Under the pieces are notes generated by a model. It was not told where the DNA came from and did not search any database. It was given only the letters and a program-made list of their open reading frames with translations. A DNA stretch of 64,000 nucleotides. Origin: Monodelphis domestica (taxonomy: Eukaryota > Chordata > Mammalia > Didelphimorphia > Didelphidae). The position numbers were made by a program, and so were the translations under genes. Shown piece after piece: positions 37,872 to 51,081 of this stretch. How positions within the stretch are numbered: position 1 is the stretch's first letter; every line of letters begins with the position of its first letter. Where the stretch lies: NCBI RefSeq assembly GCF_027887165.1, contig NC_077232.1, positions 13,975,255-14,039,254 of the forward strand. The letters run 5' to 3'.

Positions 37872-38695
37872 TGGGTGATCTTTATATTGGACTCTGGAGA
37901 GGTTTTTGCCCTGAGGATAAGTCCTGAGCAGTGTCCAGCTACTCTTAGTGGCAGGTATAGCCCCCAAGAACTTAAAGATTGCCTTGCAGAGGTCTGGCTG
38001 TGGAGTGTAGGCAAGTCTCTGTATTGAGCACTGGAGGGGGTTTTGTACAGAGGCTATTTTTTGGGTCTCTGTGGTGTTTTGCTTTGAGCCTCTCCTCTCT
38101 GCTCAAGCTCTGTGCCCCATCTCCACTTTTCCTCTGCCTCCTGGGGTCCCTAGTCTTGCTGTTCTTATGGGCATATCAGGACCCTGAGAAGTTAGAGCTT
38201 GCCTGGAGGAGGTCTATGTGTAGAGTGTAGAGAGGTCTCTTTATTGAGCACTGGAGAGGTTTTAGCCCAAGGGATTTTTATGGTTTTCTATTGCATTTTT
38301 TGCTGTGAACCACCCCCCTCTCCCCAACCTCCCCAACCCTCTTCTCCATGTTTCCTCAGCCTCCCAGTGTTCTGAGTCATTTCTCTTAGAGGTAAGTCTG
38401 TGTTGACCTCAGCCAACCTCCTTCCTAGAACTTAGAAGTTTGTCCTGTGCTCGCTCCTACTCTGGAAAGGTAGGTGAAGTTGGGGAAGCGTGGTGAGCCG
38501 ACCCCTTGGTGGGGGGGATTTTGCTCCATTTTGTCATGGAAATGCCCTAACTTTGCCTACCTACTGTGATGTGTCCTACCGTGGAATTCCTTCACTCCTT
38601 TAGTTTTGGTTTTGTCTATTTGAAGCACTCTGTCTTGACTGGTAGAGAGGAGAAGCAGAGCTCTGCTTCTATTCAGTAACCATCTTGACCTAGAA
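37872..38695 (-). repeat. L1 5' UTR with tandem monomer-like units
   Basis: Related segments recur near 37880, 38010 and 38232 (for example ctgtattgagcactggag and ctttattgagcactggag, about 220 bp apart). GC-rich compared with surroundings. Ends at the L1 start motif near 38695. Confidence 0.6.
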
Positions 38696-38779
38696 GTTCT
38701 CTTCCTCACATTCTTCATGAAAGGCAAGAGTTGGATAGAAAATTTTGACCTTTCAATAAAAAACACAAGAAAATTATAA

Positions 38780-38895
38780 AAAGATAAACAAGAAAGAGAT
38801 ATTATAAACAAATCAATAAGGTGAAAGTACATTCTTCTGTGGGAAGATGATAATTATAACATCTAAGAATTTTATCATTATTTGGGAAATTTAAA
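38780..38895 (+). mobile_element. Short LINE fragment related to 3900-4010
   Basis: Shares gggaagatgataattataac and ctaagaattttatcatta with 3958-4005 (gagaagatgacatttgtaat...). No coding content. Confidence 0.5.
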
Positions 38896-38913
38896 TATAT
38901 AAATATATATGCG

Positions 38914-38942
<29 letters not shown>
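38892..38942. repeat. (TA)n microsatellite at LINE junction
   Basis: A TA run that marks the 5' truncation point of the following RTE-type fragment. Confidence 0.95.
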
Positions 38943-38944
<2 letters not shown>

Positions 38945-40985
38945 CAAAGGCTTTTGACATAGTGAACAGGAATGCATTGTGGGTGATCCTTAGCAAGCTC
39001 GGTTGCCCAGCAAAATTCGTCAAACTGATCCAGCTCTTTCATGTTGACAAGACAGGGGAAGTCCTCTCTGGTGGAGAGACTTCCGATCCCTTCAGCGTCT
39101 CCAATGGCGTGAAACAAGGCTGTGTCCTTGCTCCAGAACTATTCAACCTATTCTTCCCCCAAGTATTACGACATGCTGTCATGGATCTAGACCTGGGCAT
39201 CTACATCAAATACCGACTGGTATTCGACCTTCACCTTCGAATTCACTATTCGACCTTCACCGCCTGACTACAAAAACAAAGACAATAGAGAGACACATCC
39301 TGGAAGCTCTCTTCGCAGATGACTGTACTCTCATGGCCCACCAAGAAAATCGTCTCCAAACCATTGCGGACAGGTTCTCTACCGCAACAAAACTTTTTGG
39401 CCTGACTATCAGCCTCAGCAAAACAGAGGTGCTATTCCAACCTGCACCAGGGAGGCCAACTAACCAGCTGTGCATTACAATCGACGGCATGCAGCTTTCT
39501 AATGTCAATACTTTAAAGTACCTGGGCAGCACCATCACCAACGACGGGTCCCTAGACCATGAGATTAATGCCAGGATCCAAAAGGCCAGCCGGGCACTTG
39601 GGCAGCTGCACTCCAAAGTCCTCCAACACAGCTGTGTAAGTACTGCGACGAAGCTCAAAGTGTATAACGCAGTGGTCCTCCGCTTGCTCCTGTAAGGTTG
39701 CGAGACATGGGCACTGTACCGGAAGCACATGAAACAGCTGGAGCAATTCCACCAACGCTCTGTGACAAGGAAATCACTTTAAAAGACCGATATATATTAA
39801 TTTAAGGTCGCCAAGGAATTCAGCTATGTAATTCCTAAATGAAACTCAAGTCAGCAGTCAACCTTTTATGGAGTTTAATTACAAACAGGAGGGAGAAAAG
39901 TCTCAGGGGCCTCCACCTCCAGCATTCTTCAAAGCAAGCTTCTCAGAGCAAAACCTCTCGAACCTCCCTAGTCCTCAGACCCCGCTATCTTTAAGGAAAC
40001 CATCTCAGTTCCCTCCCCTCAGTTCTCACATCTACCAATCACTGTCCATGTCTTCCCTGTGCCAATGGTGGCTCTAGCTTAACCCAGGACCGCCCAGAGG
40101 TCTGTGGCTTTGCACATGTCTGTTGAAGGTCATATTCTCAAGCAATTAAATTTTGATCTATGCTGCAGCCCTTCCTAAATCCTGTTAGGACTGAGTAGGG
40201 TGGAGATTGTATCAATTCTAAAATCAATCATGACTCAAAGAACTTCCTGTTCTATGCTTAAGCATAGGTCAAAGCCCTTCCTATTGTTTAGCAAAAGGTT
40301 TCTCTCCTAAAGTAGTTTTAAGTAGGGAGGAGAAAGACCCTCCCATGCCAAGGGGGTTCACATTCCAATAGACTATCAGTAGGAAATTTTTCAAGTATGA
40401 AATTTCCCAATGGTGAAATTTCCAACATTTATAAGTCTAAGAAATTTTAAGGTTTACAGCTCTCTCCGGTCAATCATGAGGATCCAATGGCAGGACCGAA
40501 TCACCAACCAGGAAGTCTTCAACAGAGCCAACTCCACCAGCATTGAAGTCCTGGTCCTCAAAGCCCAGCTACGATGGTCTGGACACGTCATCCGCATGGA
40601 CCCACAGCGAACACCAAGACAGGTATTCTACTGTGAACTGTCAGCTGGACTCAGGAAACAAGGCCGACCAAAGAAAAGATTCAAGGACCAGCTAAAGTCC
40701 AACTTGAAGTGGGCTGGCATGACACCAAAGCAACTAGAACTCGCTGCCTCTGACAGAAGCAGCTGGCGAACCCACATTAACCATGCCGCCACCACCTTTG
40801 AAGATGAGTGACGTCGATGTCTTGCCGCTGCGCGTGAACGCCGACACCAGGCCACAACCGCACCTCCCTTAACAACTGGCGTCCCATGGCACATGTGCCA
40901 CAAATTCTGCGCCTCAGCCTTTGGACTTCAAAGCCATATGAGTGTACACTGTAGATGAAAATGCACAAAGACAATTGTCATTCTC
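38941..40985 (+). mobile_element. RTE-type LINE fragment, split by solo LTR
   Basis: A 5'-truncated reverse transcriptase. The first part (38941-39760) has KAFDIVNRNALW, NGVKQGCVLAPELF, the catalytic LFADD around 39312-39326, FGLTISLSKTEVL, YLGSTITNDGSLD and GCETW after an in-frame stop. A solo LTR (39761-40458) cuts it; the frame resumes without loss at 40463 as LRSIMRIQWQDRI, then RWSGHVIRMD and GRPKKRFKDQLK. The end at about 40885-40955 is a degenerate zinc-finger-like tail (CHKFC, GLQSHMSVHC). A frameshift and stops make it dead. The architecture fits the RTE-like group with a C2H2 tail; exact clade not proven. Confidence 0.8.
39761..40458 (-). mobile_element. Solo LTR (family 1), target duplication GCTC
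   Basis: 698 bp, TGTGACAAGG to GGTTTACA, flanked by GCTC at 39757-39760 and 40459-40462. Close to 8169-9140 but about 270 bp shorter. Confidence 0.92.
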
Positions 40986-41339
40986 GGTCACCGAGAGAAT
41001 ATTACCATATAAACAGAGAAATGCATGAGTTGTTTTGGAAGGACTAAGAGTCCATTTTGAGGGCTTACTGATCCTTTTTTAGAAATACTTACCTACCTTT
41101 GGTGGCCAACTTTCACCAATTGTCCAGTGTGGCTCCAAGAATTTGTAGTGTGCTTTGTGTCAAGAAATCCAGACTCATGAGGCAGGCTAAACTAACTTGA
41201 GGGTTAGTTTGAAAAGCCTCAAAACTATCAATGAGTTAGAAGAATGTCTGTTCCTAGCATAGAGACGATAAAGTAATATGAATACTAAATACATTTGTTC
41301 CAAATAGGATCAAATGCAAATATTTAGAAGTTAATTTTA
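40986..41339. other. Intronic sequence, nothing recognised
   Basis: No coding frame or named repeat between the RTE tail and the next L1. Confidence 0.4.
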
Positions 41340-43200
41340 AGAGAAAATTATGAATAAAATTATATTAGTAGGGGACCTCAGGCTTTCCCTCTTAAAATTA
41401 CATGAATTTAATCAGAAAATAAAGAAGAAAAGAATTAAGTATGTGAATAGAATTTTAGAGAATTTCAATGTGATAAAACATGGAATTAAATCAAATGGGA
41501 ATTGTAGGAGACATTTCCCTCAGCTATATATCACATATTCTTAAAAACTTGCCATGCTTTAAACTGACCAAAACTGCATAACCAAATGAAGAAAAGTAGA
41601 ATTTTTAATGTCTCATTTTCTGGCCATGATGTAATAAAATTTTATACTCCATAAGGAGCTACTGAAACAGAGACTCTAAATTAATTAGATCCCATAAATC
41701 TAATCCTAAAGTATGAGCGGGTCAAATAATAAATCATTGAAGTTATAACAGCATTAAAAGAAATGAAAACAATCAGACAACATATAAAAATTTATGGGTC
41801 AGCAACAAAGCAGTATTTAGGGAAATAATTATCTCTTTCAATACATCAATTAAAGTAGAGAAAATAAAAGTCAATGAATTGGGCAATTTTTGTTTTTTGT
41901 TTTTTTGAAAAGAAAAAAAACACAAGATAAAATATAGTTGAATTTTTTTTGATGTAAGAAAAAAGTAAAATGGCCAATAACAACAATAAAAGGGGGGAAT
42001 TTATCCCCAAAGAAGATGAAATTATAGCTATTATTAGGAACCCTTTTACCCAATTATATGCTCATATTCATAGTGAAATGTAAGTGAAATGGTTTGTGGG
42101 ATAAAAATCCATATTTGACAAAATTGCTGGGAAAATTGGAAAGTAGTTTAGCAGAAATGAGGTATAATCAACAGCTAACACCATATTGAAAGATAAAGTA
42201 AAACTAAATTAGATAAAAATAACATAAGCTAAATAAGGTAGCATGGAAGACTTTATCTATCAGATATATGTATAAGTGAAAAATCTATGGCCAAACAAGA
42301 TATAAAGAGCATTATGTCATGTAAAATTGATAATATTGATTATATCAAATTAAAATGATTTCAAAGAAATGAGGTGAATATAGCCAGGATGGAGAGGAAA
42401 GCAGCAAACTGGGTGGGGAAAATTTAGAGCAGGTTCCTCTGATAAAGAACTTTTTCCTGAAATATTTAGAGCCCTAAGTCATTTCTAAGAATACAAATCA
42501 TTCCCAAATTCATAAATGATCAAAGGATATGAACATGTAATTTTCAGATGTAGAAATTAAACCTGCAGATAAACATCTGAATACTACTCTAAATTACTAT
42601 TATTAAAGAAATGCAAATTAGAGTAAATGTGAGCTACCACTTCACACCTTCCAGATACTAATATGACAGAAAAGGAATATGATAAATGTTAGAGGACATT
42701 TGGAAAAATTGGAACACTAACTCTCTTATTCTTGTTTTGAATTGTTCCAACCCCTCTAGAGAAGAATTTGAAGCTGTATCCAAAGAGTTGTAAAACTATA
42801 CCTATTCTTTTACCCAGCAATATCACGATTCTGTCTATTACCTAATGAGTTCAAAGGAAAAAAATAAAAGACCTTTATATACCAAAATATTAAAGAAACT
42901 CTTTTTTGTGATGGCAAAAAATTGGAAATGAAAGGATTACCCAACAAATGGGAAATGGCTGAATAAATTGGGCTATATGATTTTGATGGATTCCTATTGG
43001 GGTATAAGAAATGATGAGTAGGATGTTTTTAGAAAATCCCAGGATGATTAGTGGGGATGATGCAGAATGAAGAGAGTAGAAGGTGGAGAATATTTTTATA
43101 GTACTTTATTGAAATATTAGCAACATACCATGATGGTAAAGTGTGTATGAAAAGTATTCTCAGAAATACAATGCTTCAAGGCAATCTATAAAAAGAAAAT
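41340..43200 (+). mobile_element. Degenerate sense L1 with internal deletion
   Basis: 41345-41940 translates with stops to the ORF2 endonuclease/linker (ILVGDLRLSLLKLHEF, VNRILENFN). From about 42110 it jumps to far downstream ORF2 (acaaaattgctgggaaaatt). From 42470 it reads the C-terminal region and 3' portion (atggcaaaaaattggaaatg, caacaaatgggaaatggctg). The middle of the RT is missing. Opposite in orientation to the large L1 on its left. Confidence 0.65.
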
Positions 43201-43413
43201 TTCCTCATTTGTATTAGTTTAAGAATCTCTTTAGTTTGATGCCTTATAACACTGTGATTTGAGAGTAAGAATTTAGTCCCATGCAAATATCTGTGTATAT
43301 AACCAGATTAGGAAAGTAGTTACAAGATAATAAGTGGGTTATTAAAGTTATTAAGGTGTTTGAATTCTTAGAATAATTTTAAGTGTATTATATTAATCAT
43401 AAATAAGTTATTA

Positions 43414-43806
43414 TGTTATTCACATTCACATTCCATTCACAAGGAACTCTGAGCAAGGTAGCTCACACAGGAACCAAGGGATCACCTGTAGGCTCTGGAG
43501 CTCTAGAAATCCCAGCTCCAGAAGGAGCTCCAGAAAGCCTGATAGCTCTTTGAAGCTCCTCAGAGCTCAGGAAATAGCATTCTACACCTCTTGGAGGCCT
43601 CCTGAAGGGGCCAGGGAAATGTGGAGGTTAGGGGTGAGGATGGGTTTAGGTACAGACAGAGAACTATAAAAGAATGTGCAATTTGCAAAATGGCGCTCCA
43701 GGTTTTGAACTGGGAGGAAACCTGAAGCCTTCTGGTCATGTGATTTCTTTGTCACAATAAAGCCAGATCTTTACTCAGAAGGGTCTTTCTGCATCTAATT
43801 TTTACA
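43414..43806 (+). mobile_element. LTR-like element with promoter and poly(A) signal
   Basis: A GC-richer block with TATAAAA at 43665-43671 and AATAAA at 43756-43761, ending in CTAATTTTTACA. A TG start at 43414 is proposed. Target duplications are not clear, so the left edge is uncertain. Confidence 0.5.
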
Positions 43807-45239
43807 AATATTATCTTTCTACAGAGAAGGAAGAGATAGGATCTAAGCAAAGTCAAACATAATTAAAAACATACTTAAATTTTTTGTTATTCTTGGTTTT
43901 TTGGTCTGTGTTTTCTTTTGCAAAATTCCTTGAGTGGAAAAATTTTATGTCACATAGATATAAATATACATATAAATTTATATATATATATGTATATGTA
44001 TATCATCTAAAAAGGGGGAGGGAAGTTGGAACCAGGAATTATTACAAATGCTAAAAACTTTTGTTTACATAAAATTATTTACAATTACATTAAATGCAAA
44101 AATCCAAACTCAACCAAAGCAAAACAAGCAGAGTTGAAAAATCCAGTGAAAGTACCATTTCAGCATAATGCTTCAGACATAGAAATTCCTTGTGAAAGGC
44201 TATGTTCTTAGTTCATAATTAAGAAAGCTAATGGACCAAGCCCTTGATCAGACCAGATTTAGGTGATGATATCCAAGATGAAACTGGGAAAAGGATTACA
44301 CATATAACCTGATTATAATGTTCATGTTTCATCTTGTAATGTTTGTCTTGAATATAATTTTAGATAATCATGAAAACATGAACTCATGTAATAGTTTATA
44401 TGTTTTTCATACTAATTTTTTTTTATTGGAGCTAGGCATGTTTGGTAGTACTTTTGCTTCCTTTGCTATTTGGTTTAATATGTTGTTTATTAGGTCATCC
44501 ATTGTTATTATTTCTTTCCTCAAACACTTTTATTTAATCTATTTTCAAGTGCCATAGAGAAATTTGCTTATGGCATATAGTACATTTTACTGGCACTATG
44601 AGTTGCTGATATAATATATCAAGTATAACATATTGTGTTATTTCTGTTGCATGGGTTGCTGATATTCATTCATTCATTTTTGTTGATTCTGTTCTTTTTT
44701 GTTTTTGCTATGAATGATATTCTGACTTCCTGTTACCTTGTTTAATAAGTTTTTCCCTTCTGTTCAGTGGCACATTTCATAAGTACAGGTAGCTGCCCAA
44801 TTGCTAATGACATTGTAAGAGACTACAATACTCTCAACCTTTGGAAGAGATATAATAACCCATTGCAAGATATTGGTTCTTCATAATGACCTTGATATTG
44901 ATAGTTCTTCCTGTCTTTGGAATGGAAGAAAATAAAGTGATATTGTCTCTCAGAAGGGAAGATTGAGCGTTTTTAAAAAAAATTGTTGATTCTGTGCCGC
45001 AAACCTGTGTCCAGTCCAGCTCACGGCTCCAGGGGTCCTCCGCAGGTGGAGTGGCAAGATGGAAATGAATGGTGGAAGGCAGCTGTGTGTATGTATTTGC
45101 CTGGGGCAAGACTCTACATGAAGTGGATGTTTCACCATATCCAGGTTTAGATTTTATTTTTATACCCATTTTCTTGGCACACAGCTACATTATTAAACAT
45201 ATATGTTCGAATAAAGATAATTGGATGTGATACAGTAAC
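43807..45239. other. Intronic sequence with small simple repeats
   Basis: Holds a short TA/TG tract at about 43965-44003. A GC-richer stretch at 44985-45130 has overlapping minus-strand frames that match nothing I know. No exon identified. Confidence 0.4.
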
Positions 45240-45412
45240 TTTTTTTTTAAACCCTTACCTTCCATCTTGGAGTCAATACTGTGTATTGGCTCCAAGGCAT
45301 AAGAGTGGTAAGGGCTAGGCAATGGGGGTCAAGTGACATGCCCAGGGTCTCAGAGCTGGGAAGTGTCTGAGGCCATATTTGAACCTAGGACCTCCCATCT
45401 CTAGGACTAGGA
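45240..45412 (-). mobile_element. CORE/MIR-type SINE
   Basis: Close to the family consensus: cccttaccttccatcttgg, aatactgtgtattggctcc and ggcaatgggggtcaagtgac. The tRNA-like head is truncated at cctcccatctctagg. Confidence 0.85.
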
Positions 45413-46959
45413 TACAGTAACTTTTAACAAATCATTTAATTAACATTCTGAGATCATTCTATACACTTATATTGTAACTATTGATTCTGACAGGATACAC
45501 AAAGGTTTTTAAGAAGATAAATTATTTTTTACATGTGGCTTAATTTTCCCATTAACTTGTAAGGAGCTTGAGCTTGCAGACAATCAAGGAAAATCACTTA
45601 TTACCTTTAATAAAAATAGATAATCAATCAGAAATCCTAAAGATAATTAACAACCATAGAAGTGAGGATGAGAGATCAAAGGGGTACTGAAAACACAATT
45701 CAGATTTAGTATTAGGCTGATCATTTTTCAGAGTTTGTTCAGGAGTTTTTCAAGAAGGGTTTCAGCTGGTAAATCAAATCACTGAGGTATGTTGAGGCAT
45801 GGTATACCAAAGCATATTGTATAGGCATCTCCTTATGAATAATTTATATACTGGCTTAGGAGAATAAATTTCAGTGCATGGGAGTAGGAGATTTCTGGGC
45901 AAAGCTTGTGGGCAGAGATTTTGCTAGGAATCATATACCTAAGCCAAATTTAACCCATGATGGTTTTTTCGGTTTCGTTTTGTGAGTCTGATCTTTTGGT
46001 GATATTTTAGGGAAATAGTATGCAAGCATTTTGCTCTTATATTAATTTTTCAGAGAGTAAGGAGAGGACAATAGTCATGTCAATTGCATTAGTAAAGGAT
46101 GTTGGTGAGAGAGATCATACATAGGGGGCTTATTGGGTGATTCTATACTGCCAAGGAGCCGCTTTGTGATCTCCTGGCTTTCACGAGTGATCTTGTCAGG
46201 ACATCATGGCCTGATGGCTCCCAGCAATTCTGAGGCAGTTTCTTTGAGCTTTGGAGGATAATGAGGGGGGAGAAGCAGTCATGTCCAATGCTATCAGAAA
46301 GGTTTTGGTAATATGAATCCTTTACACATACAAGTCACTTTTTGAGGAACAGAAAAGATGATATCTGAATGAATAAATGGTAAGATCAGTGACTTTTTTT
46401 CAAATTTTAACCCTCATCCTAGTAGCAGATGTGCTCAAAGTATAGTCAACTCAAGGAACAGGAGCTTCTTATCCTAAATGAGCTTTTCTCTTCAATGGTG
46501 TTTTTTTTTTTACCCTTCTGATGACTAAATTACCATGTCCATGGACCACATTTTATACATTTTTGTCATAGATACAAGCCTAAGAATAACTAGATGTTAG
46601 TATATGTCATGGGGGTGGGGAAGTACTATTTATCCTAGCTTCTTATTTTCTCACTCAATGTGATAAAGATGTCAGAAAGAGACCATATTCCATTAATGGA
46701 TTCAGCTGACAAGGAAATCAGTTTGGGAGTATGAATCAAGATATTCTTGCTGATTGGGTTACTAGAGATTGACTGAAATCACAGTTCACCATTAGTTCCT
46801 TTATCTCATTCTCAGAAATTTGAGGAAGAAGGATGAAGACAGTATGCATAGAAAACATTACCTTGCTCTAGGACAAACCTGATGATTTGTAGGACATTTT
46901 GGGGTTGGAGACCATGAATTGGTATCCTTAATGAATACAGAGTAGTGAACCAGTGCTTA
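45413..46959. other. Intronic sequence, nothing recognised
   Basis: A/T-rich, no exon, RNA gene or repeat that I can name. Confidence 0.4.
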
Positions 46960-47640
46960 TCTCATAAATTAAATACCAAAAACATATTTCTGAACAAAAC
47001 TGACATTTATTATTAGAAAAATAAATCAGAAGGCCAAGTTCTAGACATACCCAGTTCTGGTATAAGATCTGTGACCCAGAGTTAAATAAATGACAAGTAT
47101 AGAATGTCAATGCAAAAAAATCCAGATTAGACATACTCTACCCCTCCAACTCCTCTCTCCATCACACACACACAATGAGAGAAGGGTGCCAACTGAATGT
47201 TTCTTTTGAATTAGGGCAAACAGACTTTCCTCCTCTAGATTGTTTCCTGTTTCAAGAAAGTAAAGGCCATTTTTTTCTAAATCTTGTGGGCAATTACGTC
47301 TCTGTTCCATATATGGTAATAGTCAATATCACTCTATAGCTTCAAAACCAATTGAGATATCATAAATCTCTTGCCTTAGGTGCATCTGGACATATTGCAA
47401 TAAGCATAAGTCATGCACACAACTCCCATTGGCAAGAACATATTGTCAAGGCATTTCAGAGGATTTATTGTCGTTATTTTACTCACAATATGTTTATTAA
47501 TTACTTATTCTCACAATTATTCAATCAATAAGTGTGATTTTTACTTTCTATTAAATGTAAGGTAATAATTTATCATTATAGCACTGGATATCTAATAGGA
47601 TTTCATGCAGTGGTTATAGTTCTAAAATAACAAAATTAAT
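46960..47640 (+). repeat. Left copy of an intronic duplication
   Basis: Aligns by eye to 50890-51560: aactgacatttatt, ttccatatatggtaa, cccattggcaag and atctaatag motifs occur in the same order and spacing. It lies in V2R intron 2, and the right copy is directly upstream of exon 3. Confidence 0.65.
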
Positions 47641-48496
47641 ATTAACTGATAAAATTTGCTTTACTAGACTTTTCTTTTACATTTCTGTCTTCACTCCCAC
47701 TATGGACCCAATTTAAGAAATGTTCTGGTAGAATCAAATTGCTTAGAGGTTTATTTTTATGAGGAGCAATCGCAGAGGGAAATTCCCCTTCTGAGACAAA
47801 AAGATGATAAAGGAAATTGGGAAATAGATTTGCCAAACAGTACCTATATCAAAGCAACATATTATGGTGTTATAAATCTAGAGACAACGAAAATTATGGT
47901 CACTTAAATTATATAGATGCTGTACCAGGAGCAAGGTTGTCTGGGGATGATTGTGAGGTAAATCATCATTATAAGGTCTGACAAAGTATGTGTTGACTTT
48001 CCAAGTTTCTTGGAAATAAAGGTAAAGAAGAAGACTGACAGTTATGAACACAGTCTAGTATAGCAACTAAAGCATCATTTAAGTAACATTGGACCAAGGA
48101 TAATAATGGCTAGAACAATGAGCACTTATCTCAAAATAGTAGACATAATTCTAATACCCAAAAGCCAGGAAAAGGCTGAGGAAAGCCACAAAAATGGGTC
48201 TCACCATAGCTGAGAGGGAGAAACAGGATTCTCATTTACAACTTTCCGTGAAGTTTTCATCTGATCCTTTGTTGGACATGTGTAACAATGTCATCAGGGA
48301 TATTTATGTATTAGCAACAGCACTCATTAATGGTGGCATAAGTCACTCTTTGAACAGTGAGGAAGGTAAAACCTAGTTGATCCTGTATACTGTTTCAGCA
48401 TGAGATAAAAGGATCCAAGAATCTTTTTCTTTAACCTATATAGTGATACTTCCCAAGATGGTTGTATACATCCAGCACAATGTAAAAAAAATAAGG
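47641..48496. other. Intronic sequence after left duplication copy
   Basis: The place where an exon 3 would stand by analogy with 51560-52193 is about 48270. Only a weak DPLL...IYV resemblance is present there (48255-48320). No intact exon. Confidence 0.35.
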
Positions 48497-48596
48497 CCTT
48501 CTGTCTTAGAACTGGTTCTAAGGCATAAGAGTGATAAGGGCTAGGAAATAGAGTTTTAAAGGACTTGCCCAGGACCACCCAGTTAGGAAGCAGTGT
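48497..48596 (-). mobile_element. Partial CORE/MIR-type SINE
   Basis: ggccttctgtcttagaactg, aagagtgataagggctagg and aaggacttgcccagg show the family core. Diverged and truncated. Confidence 0.6.
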
Positions 48597-50346
48597 AAAT
48601 TTTTTTTTTTTATTTAGAGTTGGCTTAAGGTTGAAAATTCATATAGAGGAAAAATCAAGAGTTCTAAGTTGTTTATTAATGTCTGATTGTTTTAGCTTCT
48701 TTAGCCATATCTGCAGTGATCTAATATAATATGAGGAAATAGAAAAGTCTCTTCCTAGTAGTAATGTGTGCATTAGACAAAAGATTCAGCATAGAAAATA
48801 GGGTGACCAAAATATTTTATGAGATGAAACACAATATCCACCCCCTTATTTCTACTCCAAGTTGAAGAGATCTAAAGCCAAAATATCAGTTCTTGTGAGG
48901 TGAATTTCTGACTTAAAGCGTGCCTATCATGGTCTTAAATCCTTTGTTTATCCTCTCAACTTGTAAACAGAAGAACTTAGTGTTCCTATATAATGAAACA
49001 AAAAGTAAAGGTATATCAGTATTTACTAATGAGTCTCTTTGCTTTTCAGTAACCTATCTCCAATGGTGACAAAATTCATCTCAGATCTCAGATATCTGAA
49101 GTAGTTTTCCAAAACCAGCTTTTCTCAGACATTCTGGGATATGTCTCCTTTTTTAATAGATTTGCTTCATTGGTTCCAAGTTGCTTGTAGAGATTCATTA
49201 GATGTTCCTGCTAAAATCATTTACCAAGCAGATCTTGATACAAATCAGTATACCCTTTTCAAAGATTATTTCTCCAATACCTAGTTGAGGTGTTAAAAAT
49301 CATCCAAAATCTTGTAGTCTTATTCTTATTAATTATGAATTGTCAGAATCTCACAGTGCCCTTAAAATTCAGAAAACTTGGGTTTTTTTAATATGTTCCA
49401 TTAGAATCCATTACATTTGATGTACAGAATAGTTTAATCTATTACTTTTTCAAGACTTTGCACTCCAATAAATTTCACTTTCTTTAGGAAGCCCAGATGT
49501 TATAAGGAATTTAATGCCAAATATAAAAAAAATAATAACTTTGGCAGATATAATTTCTCCACTCCCTAATTTCAATGACGGTGCACATGAGTTTACTTAA
49601 AGAAAATGAGAATTGCAATTGAACAAGAATTTGAGTTGGGATCTGCAGATACATTTAACTAATTATGATTTGTACACAGAAAAAAAAGTGCATGACATGA
49701 TTTTTGTATAATAGAACTCAGACAGTTTTTAATTATATTCAAATGGAGAAGATTTTACACAAAAATTAGTTATATTCTTAAAGAATGAGGCATTTCAGAG
49801 ACTTAATGTGATACTTTATTATGTAAACATTAACTGGCAGATAAGTTCAACTACCAACTCACTAGGTTGTTTAGGATATGCAATGAGCACATATTTCATT
49901 TACAATAGTAACAATCCCATGGGTGATGATATAGAGATATTCTCAAGTCTCATCTCATTTTGGACTATTTTATTTTAAAAAGAAAAATCTAGTTGTCTGA
50001 TTATGCTCTGGCAGAAGTGAAGGACATGGAGGAAAATGAGAGTGGGCTGGAATATTGCTGGCTATAAGATCTGGAGTATCTCTATTATAATTCTTAATTG
50101 TGGTCCCTACAGATTTTAGATTTTATTGTTTGGTTTTGTCCAGTTCTTTAACTGATTAGATTACTTATTTAAAACTTGTACATTTTTTGAAACATCTTTT
50201 AAAATCAAATGACTCAGTAGATGGACACTCACATACATAAAGTCAGAGAAACTCTTAATAATTCTAAGTTTCAACACACTCATAGACCACTCAGAATTGG
50301 AGGTATAAATTTATCTTATTCCTTCACAATCAGGCCTTTTGAAATT

Positions 50347-50349
<3 letters not shown>
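48597..50349. other. Intronic sequence, nothing recognised
   Basis: A/T-rich with a T-run at 48601-48613. No gene. Confidence 0.4.

Positions 50350-50396
<47 letters not shown>
50350..50396. repeat. (AC)n microsatellite
   Basis: About 23 uninterrupted AC units. Confidence 0.98.
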
Positions 50397-50397
<1 letters not shown>

Positions 50398-50889
50398 AAA
50401 TGTTGGAACTCTTGTTATAAGCTCTAGGAAATCAACGTAATTTATTTTTTTGCTAAGAACTTTAAAATTTGTGAAGGAATTAATCTTGTCAACTTATAAA
50501 AATAGTGGTTATTGAATGAACCTCAGCCCCACCCCCAAACAAAATCTCAAACCCACAAAAAAATCCAAGCTGGTTATAAGATAACCCTCAAGTTCAACAA
50601 AATTCTGATGAATAACATATAACAACTAAAATGTATAAAGAGAAAAAAACAGCAATTATCTATAAAAATTGTCCAGGGCCAAATTACATCTTAAAACAGC
50701 TAAGGTTATTCACCAGTCTCAGAAGTAGGGATCTTAGGTGAGTTGACTTCCTTTACTAATGTCTCTTGAGTTGGGCTTTCCATGGGACGTCCCCAGGAGA
50801 TTGTCCTGAAGGAGCTCAGATACCAGGAATCTCAGTCCAGTTTGCAGTCCATCTGAGGTTGCCCTTTATAAAAGAAATATAAATACTGG

Positions 50890-51024
50890 AAAGTGGCTAT
50901 CTTAGTATAACTGACATTTATTGATAGATAAGTGATCATAAGACCAAGGTCTAGATGCACTCAGTATTATGATCTAATGCCCACAGCTAATGAAGTGAAA
51001 AGCACACACACACACATATATATA

Positions 51025-51081
<57 letters not shown>

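Noticed and set aside
39257..39755. A 157-codon minus-strand open frame
   Set aside because: It is the reverse of the RTE reverse-transcriptase frame, which has clear catalytic motifs on the plus strand.
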